Assembly (NCBI GenBank): GCA_028386065.3
Contig: JAKUCV010000930.1
Span: 1-64,000, forward strand
Direction: 5' to 3'
From: Turnera subulata
Taxonomy: Eukaryota > Streptophyta > Magnoliopsida > Malpighiales > Passifloraceae
DNA length: 64,000 bases
The position numbers and the translations under genes are program-made. The notes beneath the pieces are model-generated. The model was not told where the DNA came from and did not search any database. It was given only the letters and a program-made list of their open reading frames with translations. Position 1 is the first letter of the stretch; every line of letters begins with the position of its first letter. Below, in pieces: positions 21,751 through 35,357 of the stretch.

Positions 21751-23888
21751 ACTTTGTTAATTTTGTTTGTATTGAAATAGACCTAGTCCTTTTGGTTCTT
21801 ATCTCCCAAGTAGTTACTTAAGCCCCTTTTTTGCTCTTCTTTCCTCAAAACCCACCTACCTTAATCTCTCCCCTTTTGTTCCCATCTTATCCTTTCTTCC
21901 TTAGTTTCAGCTTGATTAACGTTGTAGCAATGTGTCTTAGTGTTAGCCATATTGAGTTGGCCTACATTCCCCTCATCATGTGTAGACTTTTGCTTTTGTT
22001 TCTCCTTATGTCGTCTTCACTAGTTGAACCCCAGTTTTTGGGCAAAATAAATATTTTAGATGAGGAAAACCTTAACTCTATTTTCAATCAATTTTGTTTT
22101 GATGTTCAGCTTATTCATTTTCATAGGCCAATTTCTCTTCCTTAGTCTCGAAGTATGTCATGCTTGCTAGTGAACTACACATTAATTAAAGTCTGATGAT
22201 TGATAGCATAGTAACTACTTGAAAAGGAGTTAATTTGGCACTTGGGTATGCATGTTTCAAGCTTGGAAACTTGTCAAAATAGAGGCAAAAACAAGCTAAT
22301 TAATCAATGGAGGATGCAATCAAACTTTGATGATTGATATAGTAAATACTAGTATAGTCCTAGCTAGTAAGAACAGTTCCAGTAGTCAGTTTCATGGTAA
22401 CTTGAGCGGAAATGATAGCTGGCGCATTTAAATTGGACTGTTATGTCAATGAGAGAGACATGAAAGGAAAGAGAGAAGAAGTGCTTCAAGTTTCCATGAC
22501 CCACATGCACCACCATGACTACCTTCTGCAAAAATCCTATCTCTTTTTTCTCTCAAATGTTAACGTTATTATAGGCCTCACTTCTTTTGGAAGTATGACA
22601 CGCGTCACTTCCCCCGCTCTTTCTGGGTCTATTCCCATCTATCCTCACCTTAGTTTAGTAGTATAACACTAGTAGTCCTTATGGGATAGGGATTATTAAT
22701 AATGGGGTTAATTTTATCTTCCACCCATCTGTCTAGTGCAAAAGATTAGCAAATCAGCAGCTTGTGATGATGAGAGACAGAGGAAAGAAAACATGGCACC
22801 ATGAAAGTGCCAAAACTAGATTCTGTGATTGGTCAAGAACAACATCCTATTCCTCCTACCTCCCCCGCCACCAAAAAAAATACTTCAAATGAAATAAAAT
22901 ATAGTAGAAAATTAACATCATAGAAAAATTCTTCCTATTACACACGCATACTCATGTATGTTGCAGCTGGTGAGCATATACATCTTTTGGAGAAAAATTA
23001 AAAATAAGAATTGGATTTTAATATAACATCATGGCCAATAAGAACTGAGTTTTTTTTGGATTTCTTGATTCACATGGCAGACCTCAAGTTCCCTATTTTA
23101 GTGGTTTGTGCATGGTGGAAGTCTAATCTATCTATAGTATATATACAGACATTATATCTAGCTATAAAGCCGAATCTTGAATTATACCTGGCTAAGGATG
23201 ATTCTGATGATTGGATGGTTATTTACTTGTCAAATCAATCCTCTAATGATAGATATATAAAAAAATAAGATTACAAATTATATGTTAACATTCAAACTCG
23301 AGAAGAAAAATGATAGGGATAGGTTTGATTTTTATAACATATATATACATTGAAATGATTACTCTAGCTTTCACACGAATGTGCTGAATTTTACTGGCGA
23401 GTTAACACATTCTCTTCTACTTTGTTTTTCTTTTTTTTTCCCCTTTTAGCACTCTTGTGCTTGCAAAGTATATATGGATAGGCTTTGGGATGAGCAGTCC
23501 AAATTTATACGTGTGATTAACTAGAAGATATGTCCCCTTTTTCTTTTCCATTTCTTTTCCTTAAATTGTATGCACATTCTAACTGGGAATTCTTGAAAAT
23601 ATATATATACTCAATAGATATTGCAGTAGTACTAAATAGTAATAGAATTAATTGGTGATCACAACATTACACTACTACTTTTCAGAAGGAAAACCTATAT
23701 AAAAAAAAAAATGACCATCCCCATCCCCAGTGCCTTGGAGTCAGTCAGCTTTTAATGACAAGAATCAAATCTGATGAGACCAACAGAGAAGACAACAGAC
23801 AGAGAAAGAAAGAGAGAGAGACAGGCATGAAAAGAGAAGGGACAGGAAGAGTACAGGGTGTAAGTAAGTTAGGTAAGGGAGGGGATGG

Positions 23889-23913
23889 AGGTGGTGGTGG
23901 TGGTGGTGGTGGT
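23889..23913. repeat. (GGT)n microsatellite
   Basis: Eight GGT units in a row, embedded in a 150-bp purine-rich stretch. Confidence 0.9.
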
Positions 23914-26900
23914 GAGATTGATGTGTAAACTAGTTGCAGTATATACAATATAGTATTAGTTTGACCGCATAATCCAGAGTGTTAAGCAAGAGTAAAGACG
24001 CGTGGGTGGCGCTGACAATATTTTTGCTCAATACTCATATTATATACTATTATTCAAGAATCATCACCATCATCATCCTCATCTGGTTCTGAAATTAAGC
24101 GCCACAAAAACTGCACTAGACCCGGAGGTATTGCCCCTTTGCCTCCCCTTATTCCCAGTTTGTTCACTAATTCAAACCAATCCGGATCAAAGCATCACAA
24201 GATTGGCATCTCTAGCCTTTAAAGTGTTAATTTCGGTTTCAAGAGTCGAACTCGAAATGTAGCTAAAGCAATTCCAATGATCTAACCTCACATATTAATT
24301 TCTACTACTACTACTACTATATATTCTATTCTCATCTGCTTATATTTCTATTCTATTAAAAGATGCTCTTTGTCGGCTTCTCTCTCTTTACCCCCTCCAC
24401 TCTGGCCCCAAACTTGTTTTTGTTTTTATTAATAGCTCCACGCTTTTTTCTCCCTATTGTTCTTCCGTTCTTATCCAGAAAAGAAATGGGAAAAAATGAA
24501 GAGCAGAAATGATGGTCTAACGGTTCTCTCTAATTATGGCATTATTACATTCTTTGTTGGATACATGTTTTCATGAAGCATTCTCTTTTGAGCTGTATAG
24601 GTGTATATAGTATTAATTAAGCTTTTCATCACAACATGGTTATCAATACTCAACTAATTATTATTTGATTGCACTAATGAGGGCAGTTCCGCTTGAATAT
24701 GTCCTAATCTCCACTCTGTCTTGTATTAGTTTGTTGAGTTTTGAGAGAAGACTATATGCATTATTGGTAAATCATTAGTTCAATGGAGTAATTTGGTATA
24801 GTAGGAGTATATATTATACAAAACCACATGGTAGTACTTTATTTAATTTAGCTTTCATACTATGCACAATTTTGTCCTGTTGCGCCCCTAAATCCCTGAT
24901 CCTGTCTCAAAATTATAACTGGAACTGAATCTCATAGCACTGGATTTAGATTCAATATTAGAGAAGTCAAAACATTTACTAGTACATGTATAACTATATG
25001 GATAATTAGTACCATTGATATTTCCCACCATGTATTTTCTTATGATTTTGCCATCCATTTCTTTTTCTGAGCCCCTCCTCATGATCTTGAGCATCCATCT
25101 TTATTTTTCATACACAATCTAGCGAGGAAATGATAGGCATATATAGTCAATTCCATTAACATGGATCAATACAAAAATTAGGGCATGGACAATGAGGTAT
25201 GACCAACAAAAAACTTAAGAACAACTTGTTCACAGGACATGTAGGGACACAAGTGGTCAGGGCAAATTATAATTGAATGAAAGTAAATTAATTACATAAT
25301 AATTCAACTATCTCAATCTAACACAACAAACATAGGCTATGATCTTCCTCGTGAAATCTTGCAAATTGCCTTTGTCAGTTATCTTACCCTTATCTTTATG
25401 AGATATTTGCTTTAATCTACGTTAAAAAATTTCATTGTTTTAGATCATTATATATGTCTTACACATCCAATATTGTTAATTTCCACGAAACCCTCCTAAG
25501 TATATATTGTGCTTGCACTGATGATATGCACAAAGAAACGAGTGGAATTTTGAAATGAATTTTGGAATCCCAGCTAAAAACAATAGGGCATTGAAATCAT
25601 GACATCTATTTTGTCTTTCTCGTTGGATCTGGCCGGCTTTGTTGCTATTGGGAAGCAAACAAAGACCAAAACAGAATCTTGTATAATTGAAACAGCACAA
25701 CCATGTTCAAGGTCGGTCAACGGAGAACTCACCGGACCACCCACCATTTTTTTAATTGCCATCTTTATTATATATATGCATTAATTAATGTACGGTCACA
25801 TATACACACAGAAATGGTCTTACACTAATTAATCCTTCAACTAATATGGGAAACAAACAAATTACCAACCAAATGCTAGCTACTCCTGTTGTCTTTCTCT
25901 TATTCTATTGGATACTACTCCACGAAGGTGTCATTATTTTAATTAAGAAGACTAACAGCTTCAGTCCTCGGATAATCTTATTAAATATAACCTTAGACAA
26001 TAACTTGATCACATCCCCAATAATGCATTTTTTGCATATCATGAGATTCTTGACTCTGTTAACTAAGCAAGCTAATGTAATTAACCTTAGAGAGGCAAGA
26101 GGAATTTCATGGAATTAATTGAACCAAAACGAGCCCTTTGTCGATCTCCTACTTGTAATATATTTGAGGCGAAGACTTTCATATTCACGAAAATGCAAAG
26201 TCTAATTGATGCATCGGCTCATCCTAATTACTGCCCAACAATTAAAAAACAAAAAATACGCATCCTGTAATTCCGTGAAGAAAATAGAGTAGTGAATTTC
26301 TTTGAATTGTGGGTGTTGGTTAATTAGACAAAAAAATTAATGCATTTTACCAATGACTTGAATTTTCAAGTGATATTGAGGTCGTTCTTTAGGGTTGGAG
26401 ATCTCCAGTTGAAGTTCCAGTTCCTAACTTAGAAAACCAAAAAAGGATAGTGTACTTTGGATAACTATGATTATAGATATACACAACTATTTTCTTTATC
26501 TTCACGCAATACAAGGATTATTGGGATAGGTAAATGTTGCACATGATAATGGACTGTCTACCGTAAATCATACTAGTAGTTGTGTGCAACATCCAAAACA
26601 AGTCCATCCACAAAGAATGACAAAAATAGTTAGTCCATACAAAAAGCTTCATGTATTTACATGGTTGTTATAGATGATGAGGTCTTCAAGAAAGGCAGGC
26701 TCTTGCCTTGAGAACGAAGTTGTTGAAGATGATGATATGAAACTTTAGAAATTATCATTGCTTTTTAACTCTAATGACTTGATCAATTTAATTATTTTAT
26801 TTTATATTATACATCTTACATCAAAGTCCATTCTATCCCACTAATCAGTCTTTTGTTTTTATTTTAATCAAAGTCCATCCCATTAAATCAACCTCCCCAG

Positions 26901-27697
26901 AGTAACTAAATCATATAGTATTAATTAATTAATCCAATTGTCCATTTCCTTAAACAAATCAGCCCATGTGAAAAGGCACCTATATTGCCTCGATTTCTTG
27001 AATGGCATCGCACGTTTCTGCTTTCTTACAAATTCCTCCCTTCCAAGTCCAAGGCCTTTGTTCCCATTTGCTTTTAGTCTCCAGGAAGGACCATCTGTTA
27101 ACCTTTCACATGTTGGTTATTAATTACAGATTCATCGGTTGTAGACTGTGTAAGCATGTCATTAGGGAGTTAATCAGAGATTAGCCAAGAAAACGACAAA
27201 ATTGAGGCATTCACGTGATCAATGGGGTATCAACTTGGAATCTTCTTGGTTGTTTCAATTAATCCCCTTGATCTCATCTTGACAGCATTTAATTGTTCAT
27301 AATCTCTTTTCAGACTGCTTTGGTTTATCTTCTTCCATTAATGCAAAGATTAGATTTGAAAACACTTTCCTCCATTAAAAAAAAATTCAGAGAGCTTGGA
27401 CTTGAAATTTTCAGTGGGAACCCATGTGAACAGTGCCTGCCACACACATTCCCAAATTCCACCTTATGTAACTACTATTTATCTATGCATTCCCCCAAAA
27501 AAGTAATATAGACATAAGGGGAAAAAAAAATCTTCATTATGTTCATATATGGAGGATTAGGAATCATTTCATCTATCTCGAAAGATTTGTAAGATGTAGT
27601 AAGAAGTTAGGATAGGATCTGCCCAAGAAAGAAAAGAAGTTGTTAATTAGACTAGGACATTATACATGGGCTAGCTAGCCACATAATTTGGTGAAGG

Positions 27698-27740
27698 GAA
27701 GGCTTCTTTTTTTTTTTTTTTTTGAAGATAGAAGGCTTCT
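27698..27740 (-). mobile_element. Ultra-short poly(A) insertion with 10-bp target duplication
   Basis: GAAGGCTTCT at 27698-27707 and 27731-27740 flank T16 and GAAGATA (sense TATCTTC plus poly(A)). Confidence 0.5.
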
Positions 27741-30700
27741 AATTATGCTTGCTATTTTTCCCTGTCTACTATCTCCTTGGGAATAACGTTATATGTTTTT
27801 CCTCAATCCATCCCTAATTTTCTCAACAAAGTAACAATAACTTTTGGGGTCCAAAGAAAGTAATCATTGCATTAGTCTTGTAGTTTATGATTATTTCCAA
27901 GCTCCTAGACAAGACCTTTTCAAGTCAAGTCTTTCATATGATCTTCAACATATATGGAACGACATAAACGTGAAGAGTTCTAGAAGTAAAAAAAGGGCAA
28001 TGAATAGTGAGAAGAAAAGATCAGTCAAACAAGTACAATTTGCAAAAGATACAAATTTTGTTGAGCAAATTATCAAGTATAGTAGCACTACTTTCTTTTT
28101 CATCCAATATAAAGATTCATACCCTTGTGTGATTTGTCTAATTAATAAGGGCTCTATTTCGTCCAGTATGGATTCGTGCCATGTTAAACTTTTGCTTATT
28201 GTAAGTACCAGATTTCTTATGTGTTCATATATTGGATTATTAAAAAGGATGTTGGATTGGAGATGAATTTGAATAAATTTAGTGTTAATAGCATACATCC
28301 CAAAAAAAGGAAAAAAAAAAGTTTGTTAACAGAGTAGTACTATTGTTGGCCAAAAGCGAGACTTGATTTACAACTTTGATTAATTATTCAGTTCCAAAGT
28401 GATAGGAGTTAACAACAACAATTATCTATGCCTGTCCGTTTTTATAAAGCAGGACTAAGTGATTTTTATTCAAAGTAACTTGGAAATTGAGCTTGTTGAT
28501 TTTAAACAAAGAAAATGGAACAGGAGTATTATAGAAAAGATAAGGTAAGTACGTTTGCTTGACTAAATTAGTGGTAAAGTTTTTAAACAGAAAGAAAGAA
28601 ATGTACAATCATTGTACGGCAGCACAAAATATTAGGAGAAAAAAATAATGATGACTTTGAGACAATGGCATAAAATAATTTCTTGTCTTTGTTAAATATG
28701 TTTATAGGGTTAATTTGTTTATCCCCCTTTGTCCCAACCTAAAGTTCTTTTATTTTATTTTTTGACCGTATAATATCAAACCCATAGACAACAACTCTAA
28801 AAAGATCAAGATGTACAACCTATATATTTTATCTGCATATAACAATCGACATGAAAAACAAAGATTAAAAAGCAATCTATACAGGAAAGATAGATTATTA
28901 CGACCGAATGGATAATGTTATAATTATTTCTTTGTTGTTTGTGCACGAAGCAAGAATAATCTTCTCCAGGTTGCGTAGATTACTGATGTTTATATTATTA
29001 AGAAGACAACCCAATCTTTGTGGAAGTATATAGTTATCTGAAAGGGCGACAGTTTGAGGAATAATTATTAACAAGCATCAACAATTACAAAAATATATTA
29101 CACAAATCTACTACACCTAGATGAGACTGCAAAAATAAGGGTTTCTATTTTTTCTAACTAGTAATCAAAGATTAACAAATGGGTCTATGTCATGGCCACT
29201 ACTTTACTGGAGAAGTTTAAAGAATGTTTTGCCACTACCACGAATCGAATTTTTATAGTCACTCTTCCAGTACATATCCTTAATAATAGACATATGTCAC
29301 TAGCACAACCTACTTTTTTCTTAGGATACTTGAAACTTGAAAGACACATAATTGGACAAGGCAGATTGCAATAAGAATCTAATCAGCCACAAAAGCAGAA
29401 GAATAGGAAAATGATTAAGGTGTGGCCGTTGATCATTAAATTAACAATTACGCACTAGTGAACTTGCAATGTCTAATCATTTTCATTTCTTACAGTATTG
29501 ATAGTTCTACTTCTACATATATGGCCAGGTATGGTTAATCTTAACAGCAAATCCATAATATAACAAAATCTTACACCAGCTAGACTTATTATTACCCTTG
29601 TTCTTTGTTTTTCTTTATTTTATTTTATTTTTTCCTCTTCCTTTTTCTGCTAATATGTTACTGTTGTCAATTACAATGCCAACATCTATAATCTCCTTCC
29701 CACATTAAAAATTCTATAGTGCTCAATGCCTCAATATCTATTTGGTATATCATATATCCAATTGGAGATTTTTAAAATCAGAAAAATAAGGAAATATATT
29801 CTCCTAAAAACTGATTAGTTATGATATATCACGCACTTGATATAATTTGCCTAATATAGTTTTTTTTTTCAAAAAAGACATTTTAAACGTCAGAAATTCA
29901 GAATTTTTTTTTTTTAGAAGAAATCCCGAACGTCGTACTTTGTTTCTGATATTGGGCCACACTACTTTTCGGTTTACAATAGGCCCAATAGATTCTGTTG
30001 TTGTTCAACGACCCAATTACTGATCAATTGGGCTACAAAACGCGAATTAACGTCCAATTAATGCTACTACAAATAAGATCAAACAGGCTCAATAAATTCT
30101 CGTGTTGTTCCGCGACCCAGCTAATCGTAAATTGGGCTTCAAAAATGTGCAATTGTTAAGCCCATCCTGGTGAGAATTTGGCCCGACACTTAATTGGCCC
30201 TTTAACTTGGAAGAATCAACTTACCTTATATGCCTAAGCAAATTGCATGGGCTGTAATGTTTGATGTTTTTTGTCCTTCTACAAAATCTTAATTATTCTA
30301 ATTAAGTGATATTTTCTCAACTTGTAATAAGGATTGATGTTTAACATTTTTCTCAAATTCTTAATAGTTTGATGGTGGTCATTTCGTATCAAATTCAAAT
30401 TGGTCTGCAATGATTTGGGTTTCTCTGGCCACTTGAAAATGAAATTAGTGAAGGTTTCTTTGGTTTTCAATCCGTGTTGCCTCTATCTTTATGTTGATGT
30501 TGCATATACTTCACGTATATAAATTTTTTGCTTGGATTTATTTGGACAGATTTTGAATTAGTGAACGTACAACCACCATTCAATTCTTTGTTGACGAGGA
30601 AAAGCTTTGCGTTACACATATGATTCCATTAGGAACAATTTTATGATTAGTAGTCCTATTAATTACTACCATGATTAGTGCTGCTATTACTAGTCGTCCA

Positions 30701-31190
30701 AGCCATCGGAAGCTCAAATGATTGGCAAGACCTTAATTTCTTCTTTTCTATTGGAAGGATTTGGTTAACATGGGGTATCCTGCTCACGCATATGGATCTT
30801 ATTTGGACCTTGCATATTCTCTCCTCTGTTTTTTAGCAACTCTTGATTATAACATTTCTCTTATAATGGGGGCTGATAAGTCCTCTAAACTACCAATATG
30901 ATGTGCCTGATAAGATTAGTTAGATACTAGAATTGTGAAGAGACGGAGAGAGAACTCGTAACAACACTTACGTTTCAAGTAACTACCAAACGGTACTTTA
31001 ACATCTTTTCATTCGGGGTTGTATTTGATGAGTACTTAAACATTTAGTTGACGATGAGATGCGAAAAAGGTAGAGTACATCATTAAATTGAGTGCGTAAA
31101 GTTAAGCATGTCCCTCGACTTTCAAACTACGTTTCCAGAGGTTACATAAACGCATCAAGAAAAATGCAAACCCTGTGTTTGGACTGATCC

Positions 31191-31234
31191 AACGTACCAA
31201 CGCTTATTTCGACCAAAAGAAAACGTACCAATGC
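31191..31234 (+). mobile_element. Ultra-short A-rich insertion with 13-bp target duplication
   Basis: AACGTACCAACGC (31191-31203) and AACGTACCAATGC (31222-31234) flank TTATTTCGACCAAAAGAA. Confidence 0.4.
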
Positions 31235-31362
31235 CTATTATTATATGTATCAGTGGACAGAGATGGCCAATAATGACCCGATACAAAGTGCTGCTGCCTT
31301 TTCTTCCCCTGAAACTAAAGGCATAAAACAGTTGCCTATTCCTTTAGGGTGCGTTTGGTTCA

Positions 31363-31418
31363 CTGGACGGGACTGGACGGGACTAGACTGGACTGGACTG
31401 GACTGGACTGGACCGGAC
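31363..31418. repeat. GGACT pentanucleotide minisatellite
   Basis: About ten units of TGGAC/GGACT with a few GGGAC variants. It follows GGGTGCGTTTGGTTCA at 31348, a sequence type often found at ends of plant MITEs. A convincing partner end was not found. Confidence 0.7.
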
Positions 31419-32826
31419 AATTGTGCCGTCCAATGTAGCGTTTGGTTTGGTGGACACTGAGTGGGACTGTTGTGCTGAATTATGTTTGGTTAGCTGTATA
31501 GAGCTTGGGACTAAATGCAGTAATGTCAATATTGCCCTTGGAGCTGGAAGAAGTAGTTAAGTGTAGAATATAGAGAATTTTAAGACTTAATAAATGCATA
31601 TAATTTTGAGATACTATATTTTACTTACTCACAACAACAATTTGAGTATACGCTAATGTGTTGGTAATTAAAAGTATTTAGAAAATTAAATCTTCCTACT
31701 TATTTTACTTGTTTTGAATACCATTACATTGTTAAGTATATTTGAGTTCTTTCTCTCTATATATATTTTTTATCCCACATTATAATTGCGTCTCTTTTGC
31801 CTATTTTAATTAAAATTAAGAGTAAGTTATTGATTAATTATAGAATCTAGACTTGTTAATAATCCTCCATAATTTGTGTGAATATTCATATGAAACGAAA
31901 ATTATTTCCATGCTTTCGGAAGAAAGGTTATGTTAACCCAAACAAGCACCTCAGAACAAATTCTGCAGTTGAATTAGATTTGAGTATTTTGCTGAAATAA
32001 CTGGTCTACTCTGTTTAAGATTGGAAACCAGAAGAATTACATTGTCATAACAAAAAATGCTGCTATGCAGCTACCAAAATGTTGTTTTCTCAAGCTCACA
32101 GAATAATTCCCTGATTCAAAGTGAAATATAACAGAACAGAGGCCTAATGACAATGCAGGACGACTAGAACACTACAACATTACAGGACAGTGATTGATGT
32201 GCTCCTATCATTATTGTGATGTGGTGCATAGTGTGACAGATCACGATTTCATTTGGCAAATTGCAGCTTATTTTATTGCTCACTTAATATGGTCTCCTTG
32301 TTCTATCTTATCTTTCTTCTTCTTGCATCAGAGAGCTCAAGAGAATTTAGCACATAGCATCCATCATTCCATGAGTTTATTAACGCAATCCATAAATCAT
32401 CCAATTTAGATTTAATCGACAAGAAAACACCAAGGTATATTCGGTGTTTCAGCAAAGTAAATTTTCTTGATTGTGTTTCTGTTAAAGATGCACTACTACT
32501 CTTTCAGTTTCTCATAATATTCTTGATTTTTATTATATTAGATTGATTCTTAGTACATGGAACATACCTTATCACAAAATAAGCATCCGAATTATACATT
32601 ACTATTCCAACAGAATTTCCGCCTACCGTATTTTCTAAAACATATTAAAACCATATACTATAATTAATTACCTTTTCCTTATTCCCTTATCCAAAAAATC
32701 TTGCATCATATTTTCAAAAAAGATTGTGCACTAATAGGATCCAATGGAATTGCATTTCGAACAAGTAACTAATTTTGATTCGCATCTTGGTAGGTAGATG
32801 CGCACTCAAGGTTTCAAGGTTGGATT

Positions 32827-32875
32827 CTTCCACTCTTTTTTTTACTAGAAAAAACAAAAAATCCCTTCCACTCTT
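32827..32875. mobile_element. Ultra-short A/T-rich insertion with 11-bp target duplication
   Basis: CTTCCACTCTT at 32827-32837 and 32865-32875 flank 27 bp of T- and A-rich sequence containing ACTAG. Orientation is unclear. Confidence 0.4.
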
Positions 32876-33109
32876 ATATACAATCATGCATATGCCCATG
32901 ACAATATACGACATTAAGCTCATCTTTTCACATACCTTAATGTCGTGACAATAACTTTCAAGAACCAGTCATGGAGGTGGACTCAATTGGAAAGAACTGC
33001 ATGCACCAGAATTGAGGCAGATATGCATATGCTTTTTGAATGGTGGACAAGTGGAAAGTAAAGCACAATCACAAAGAAAAAAGAAGGGGGGGCATAAATC
33101 ATTGTATCA

Positions 33110-33156
33110 AAATCACAAAGAAGGAAGTTTCAAAAAAAAAAAATCACAAAGAAGGA
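33110..33156 (+). mobile_element. Ultra-short poly(A) insertion with 16-bp target duplication
   Basis: AAATCACAAAGAAGGA at 33110-33125 and 33141-33156 flank AGTTTC plus A9. Confidence 0.55.
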
Positions 33157-33603
33157 AAAAAAAAAAAAGGCAGAAATCATTCTATCAATGAGTGAGCTTT
33201 TTGGATTCTTCAGTATGCATAAGGGTTGGGGGGTTAATCATAATCTTCATTATTTTTATGTCCAAGAAGGGAATCAAATCTGATCATTCTTATTTCTAGT
33301 ATCTGAAATTCCTAGATGGAAGAAACAAAACAAAGCAATCCTAGATAATTATGTGCTAGTTAGATTTTTTTTTTGTTTTGCTTTCTTTGAAGATTAGATG
33401 GAAAAGATCCCTGAGAACATATAGGCACAAAAGTAAATGGTACCTGGAAGTCAACTAAATTCATCCAAATGGAGAGTACATTTATTTGAAGGTTATCACC
33501 TCAAACTCCCTGAGATTACAGATTTGAATGAGAGCATTAACAACATGACATATCTAAAAGAAATCAGTTAGCCAAAATTGGCCCATGCATCCTCATCACG
33601 CAC

Positions 33604-33610
33604 TATAAAT
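33604..33610 (+). promoter_or_regulatory. Candidate TATA box of the MATE gene
   Basis: TATAAAT 209 bp before the ATG would give a leader of about 180 nt. An alternative, TATATATAA at 33772-33780, lies only 39 bp before the ATG and would leave a very short leader. Confidence 0.35.
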
Positions 33611-33818
33611 CCACCACCAAATGCCTCTTGCTTGATTGGTTATTACATAAAGCCACAATTTGCTCCTTTACTACTAAACAAACACCCTCACGAAACCCAT
33701 GCACTGAGAAAGTTAAACGTAATATCCAATCTAAAAAAGTCCTCAAAATTCTCAATCATCTTATCAGGAAGTATATATAATTGGTATAAGTTCACCAAAC
33801 CATTTTTGCTCAAAGAAA

Positions 33819-35357
33819 ATGTCCACCACACCAAGACTTGATGAAGGAAACGCTGCTAGGAAATCCCCTCAACCTACTTCACCATCACCACCCATACCAG
33901 AAGTCACACACAAATGGCCAACAAATCTAATGCAATTCTTAGTCTTGGAGTTCAAGACACAACAAGGAATTGCACTTCCCTTGATGGCTATGAATTTGAC
34001 ATGGTTTGCCAAGATAGCTACCACAACTGCATTTCTTGGGAGGCTAGGAGAGCTACAGTTAGCTGGTGGCACTCTTGGTTTCACTTTTGCTAATGTCACT
34101 GGCTTCTCTGTCTTGAATGGACTATGTGGATCCATGGAACCTATCTGTGGTCAAGCTTATGGGGCTAAGAATTTCAGACTGCTCCATAAGACCCTTCTCA
34201 TGACAACTTTCCTGTTGTTATTGGCCAGTGTACCTATAGGTTTCTTGTGGGTTAATGTTGACAAGATCCTAATCCACTTTGGCCAACAAGAAGACATCTC
34301 ACATGCTGCAAAGCTTTACCTTCTCTATCTCCTCCCTGACTTAGTTGTCACATCTTTACTATGTCCTCTCAAAGCCTACCTGAGTTCCCAAAATGTGACT
34401 GTTCCTATAATGTTCAGCTCAGCTTTAGCACTAGCTTTCCACATACCTACCAACATCTTCCTTGCAAAAATGAAAGGTCTAGAGGGTGTTTCTATGTCAA
34501 TATGGATCACTGATCTTGTAGTGGTGATTCTGCTTGCTGCTTATGTTGTAGTGAAGGAAAATGGCAAGGGAGGGAAGTGGCAGGAGGGTTGGTGGACCGA
34601 CCAAAGTGTTTGTGACTGGCTCAGGTTGCTTAAGCTGAGTGGACCATGTTGCCTCACCACCTGCCTCGAATGGTGGTGCTGGGAGATCTTGGTCTTGCTC
34701 ACCGGACGGCTGCCGGATGCTAAGCGAGCCGTGGGAGTGATTGCTATTGTGCTCAACTTTGACTACTTGCTCTACTCCATAATGCTATCACTATCAACTT
34801 GTGCTTCCATCCGTGTCTCAAATGAGCTCGGCGCAAACCAGGCCGGCAGGGCTTACCATTCGGCATGTGTGTCCTTGGCGATGAGCATGATTTCGGGTTG
34901 CATATGTGGCTTGCTGACGGTAGGAGCTAGGGGGTTTTGGGGATCCTTGTTCAGCCATGACAAGGGGATTATAGGAGGTGTAAAGAAGGTGATGCTGCTG
35001 ATGGCCTTGTTGGAAGTGATAAATTTTCCTTTAGCAGTTTGTGGAGGCATTGTCAGGGGAACAGCAAGGCCCTGGTTGGCTATGTATGCCAATCTAGCCG
35101 GATTTTACCTCCTTGCCTTGCCAGTGGCTGTTCTATTGGCCTTTAAGGCCGGACTACGGCTTTCCGGGTTGCTGACAGGATTCTTGATTGGAATGTCTGC
35201 CTGTCTAATTTTGATAGTGGTGTTTGTTATCAGAATCAAATGGGAAGTAGAAGCTGACAAGGCACAAAGACTTGCCTCCAGCAGCCAAGAGGAGGATGTT
35301 AAAGCTAGTAGTAGCCATCACGGAACTGCACACATTGTTGATCATTCCGGAGTATGA
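33819..35357 (+). CDS. MATE-family transporter, DTX type
   Basis: An intron-free gene for a 512-residue membrane protein. MATE proteins export organic cations, hormones or metabolites using a proton or sodium gradient. After a Pro/Ser-rich cytosolic N-terminus (1-35) come two MatE halves (about 45-245 and 265-475), each with six hydrophobic segments. Signatures: MEPICGQAYGAK (106-117), CLEWWCWE (282-289), RVSNELGA (332-339) and RGTARP (413-418). The Ser-rich tail (480-512) is soluble. Size and single exon fit the DTX48-DTX56 subgroup, whose members act at plasma, vacuolar or endosomal membranes in growth, CO2 and hormone responses. Which member and which substrate cannot be told from sequence. 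The ATG follows an open stretch in another frame and gives the normal N-terminal length. Confidence 0.93.
   Translation: MSTTPRLDEGNAARKSPQPTSPSPPIPEVTHKWPTNLMQFLVLEFKTQQGIALPLMAMNLTWFAKIATTTAFLGRLGELQLAGGTLGFTFANVTGFSVLNGLCGSMEPICGQAYGAKNFRLLHKTLLMTTFLLLLASVPIGFLWVNVDKILIHFGQQEDISHAAKLYLLYLLPDLVVTSLLCPLKAYLSSQNVTVPIMFSSALALAFHIPTNIFLAKMKGLEGVSMSIWITDLVVVILLAAYVVVKENGKGGKWQEGWWTDQSVCDWLRLLKLSGPCCLTTCLEWWCWEILVLLTGRLPDAKRAVGVIAIVLNFDYLLYSIMLSLSTCASIRVSNELGANQAGRAYHSACVSLAMSMISGCICGLLTVGARGFWGSLFSHDKGIIGGVKKVMLLMALLEVINFPLAVCGGIVRGTARPWLAMYANLAGFYLLALPVAVLLAFKAGLRLSGLLTGFLIGMSACLILIVVFVIRIKWEVEADKAQRLASSSQEEDVKASSSHHGTAHIVDHSGV

Larger units (their letters stand above)
21751..33600. other. Gene-poor AT-rich spacer (about 11.8 kb)
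   Basis: I find no convincing gene. Short open frames here lack ATG starts, splice logic or family features. Contents: microsatellites (for example (GGT)n at 23889-23913 and (CTA)n at 24302-24318), four tiny poly(A) insertions, a GGACT minisatellite at 31363, and a diverged tandem duplication with several TGGGCC/TGGGCY motifs at 29950-30200. Confidence 0.45.

Noticed and set aside
27844..28266. 140-codon frame in the spacer
   Set aside because: It lacks an ATG at its start, and I see no recognisable domain, splice context or neighbouring signals.
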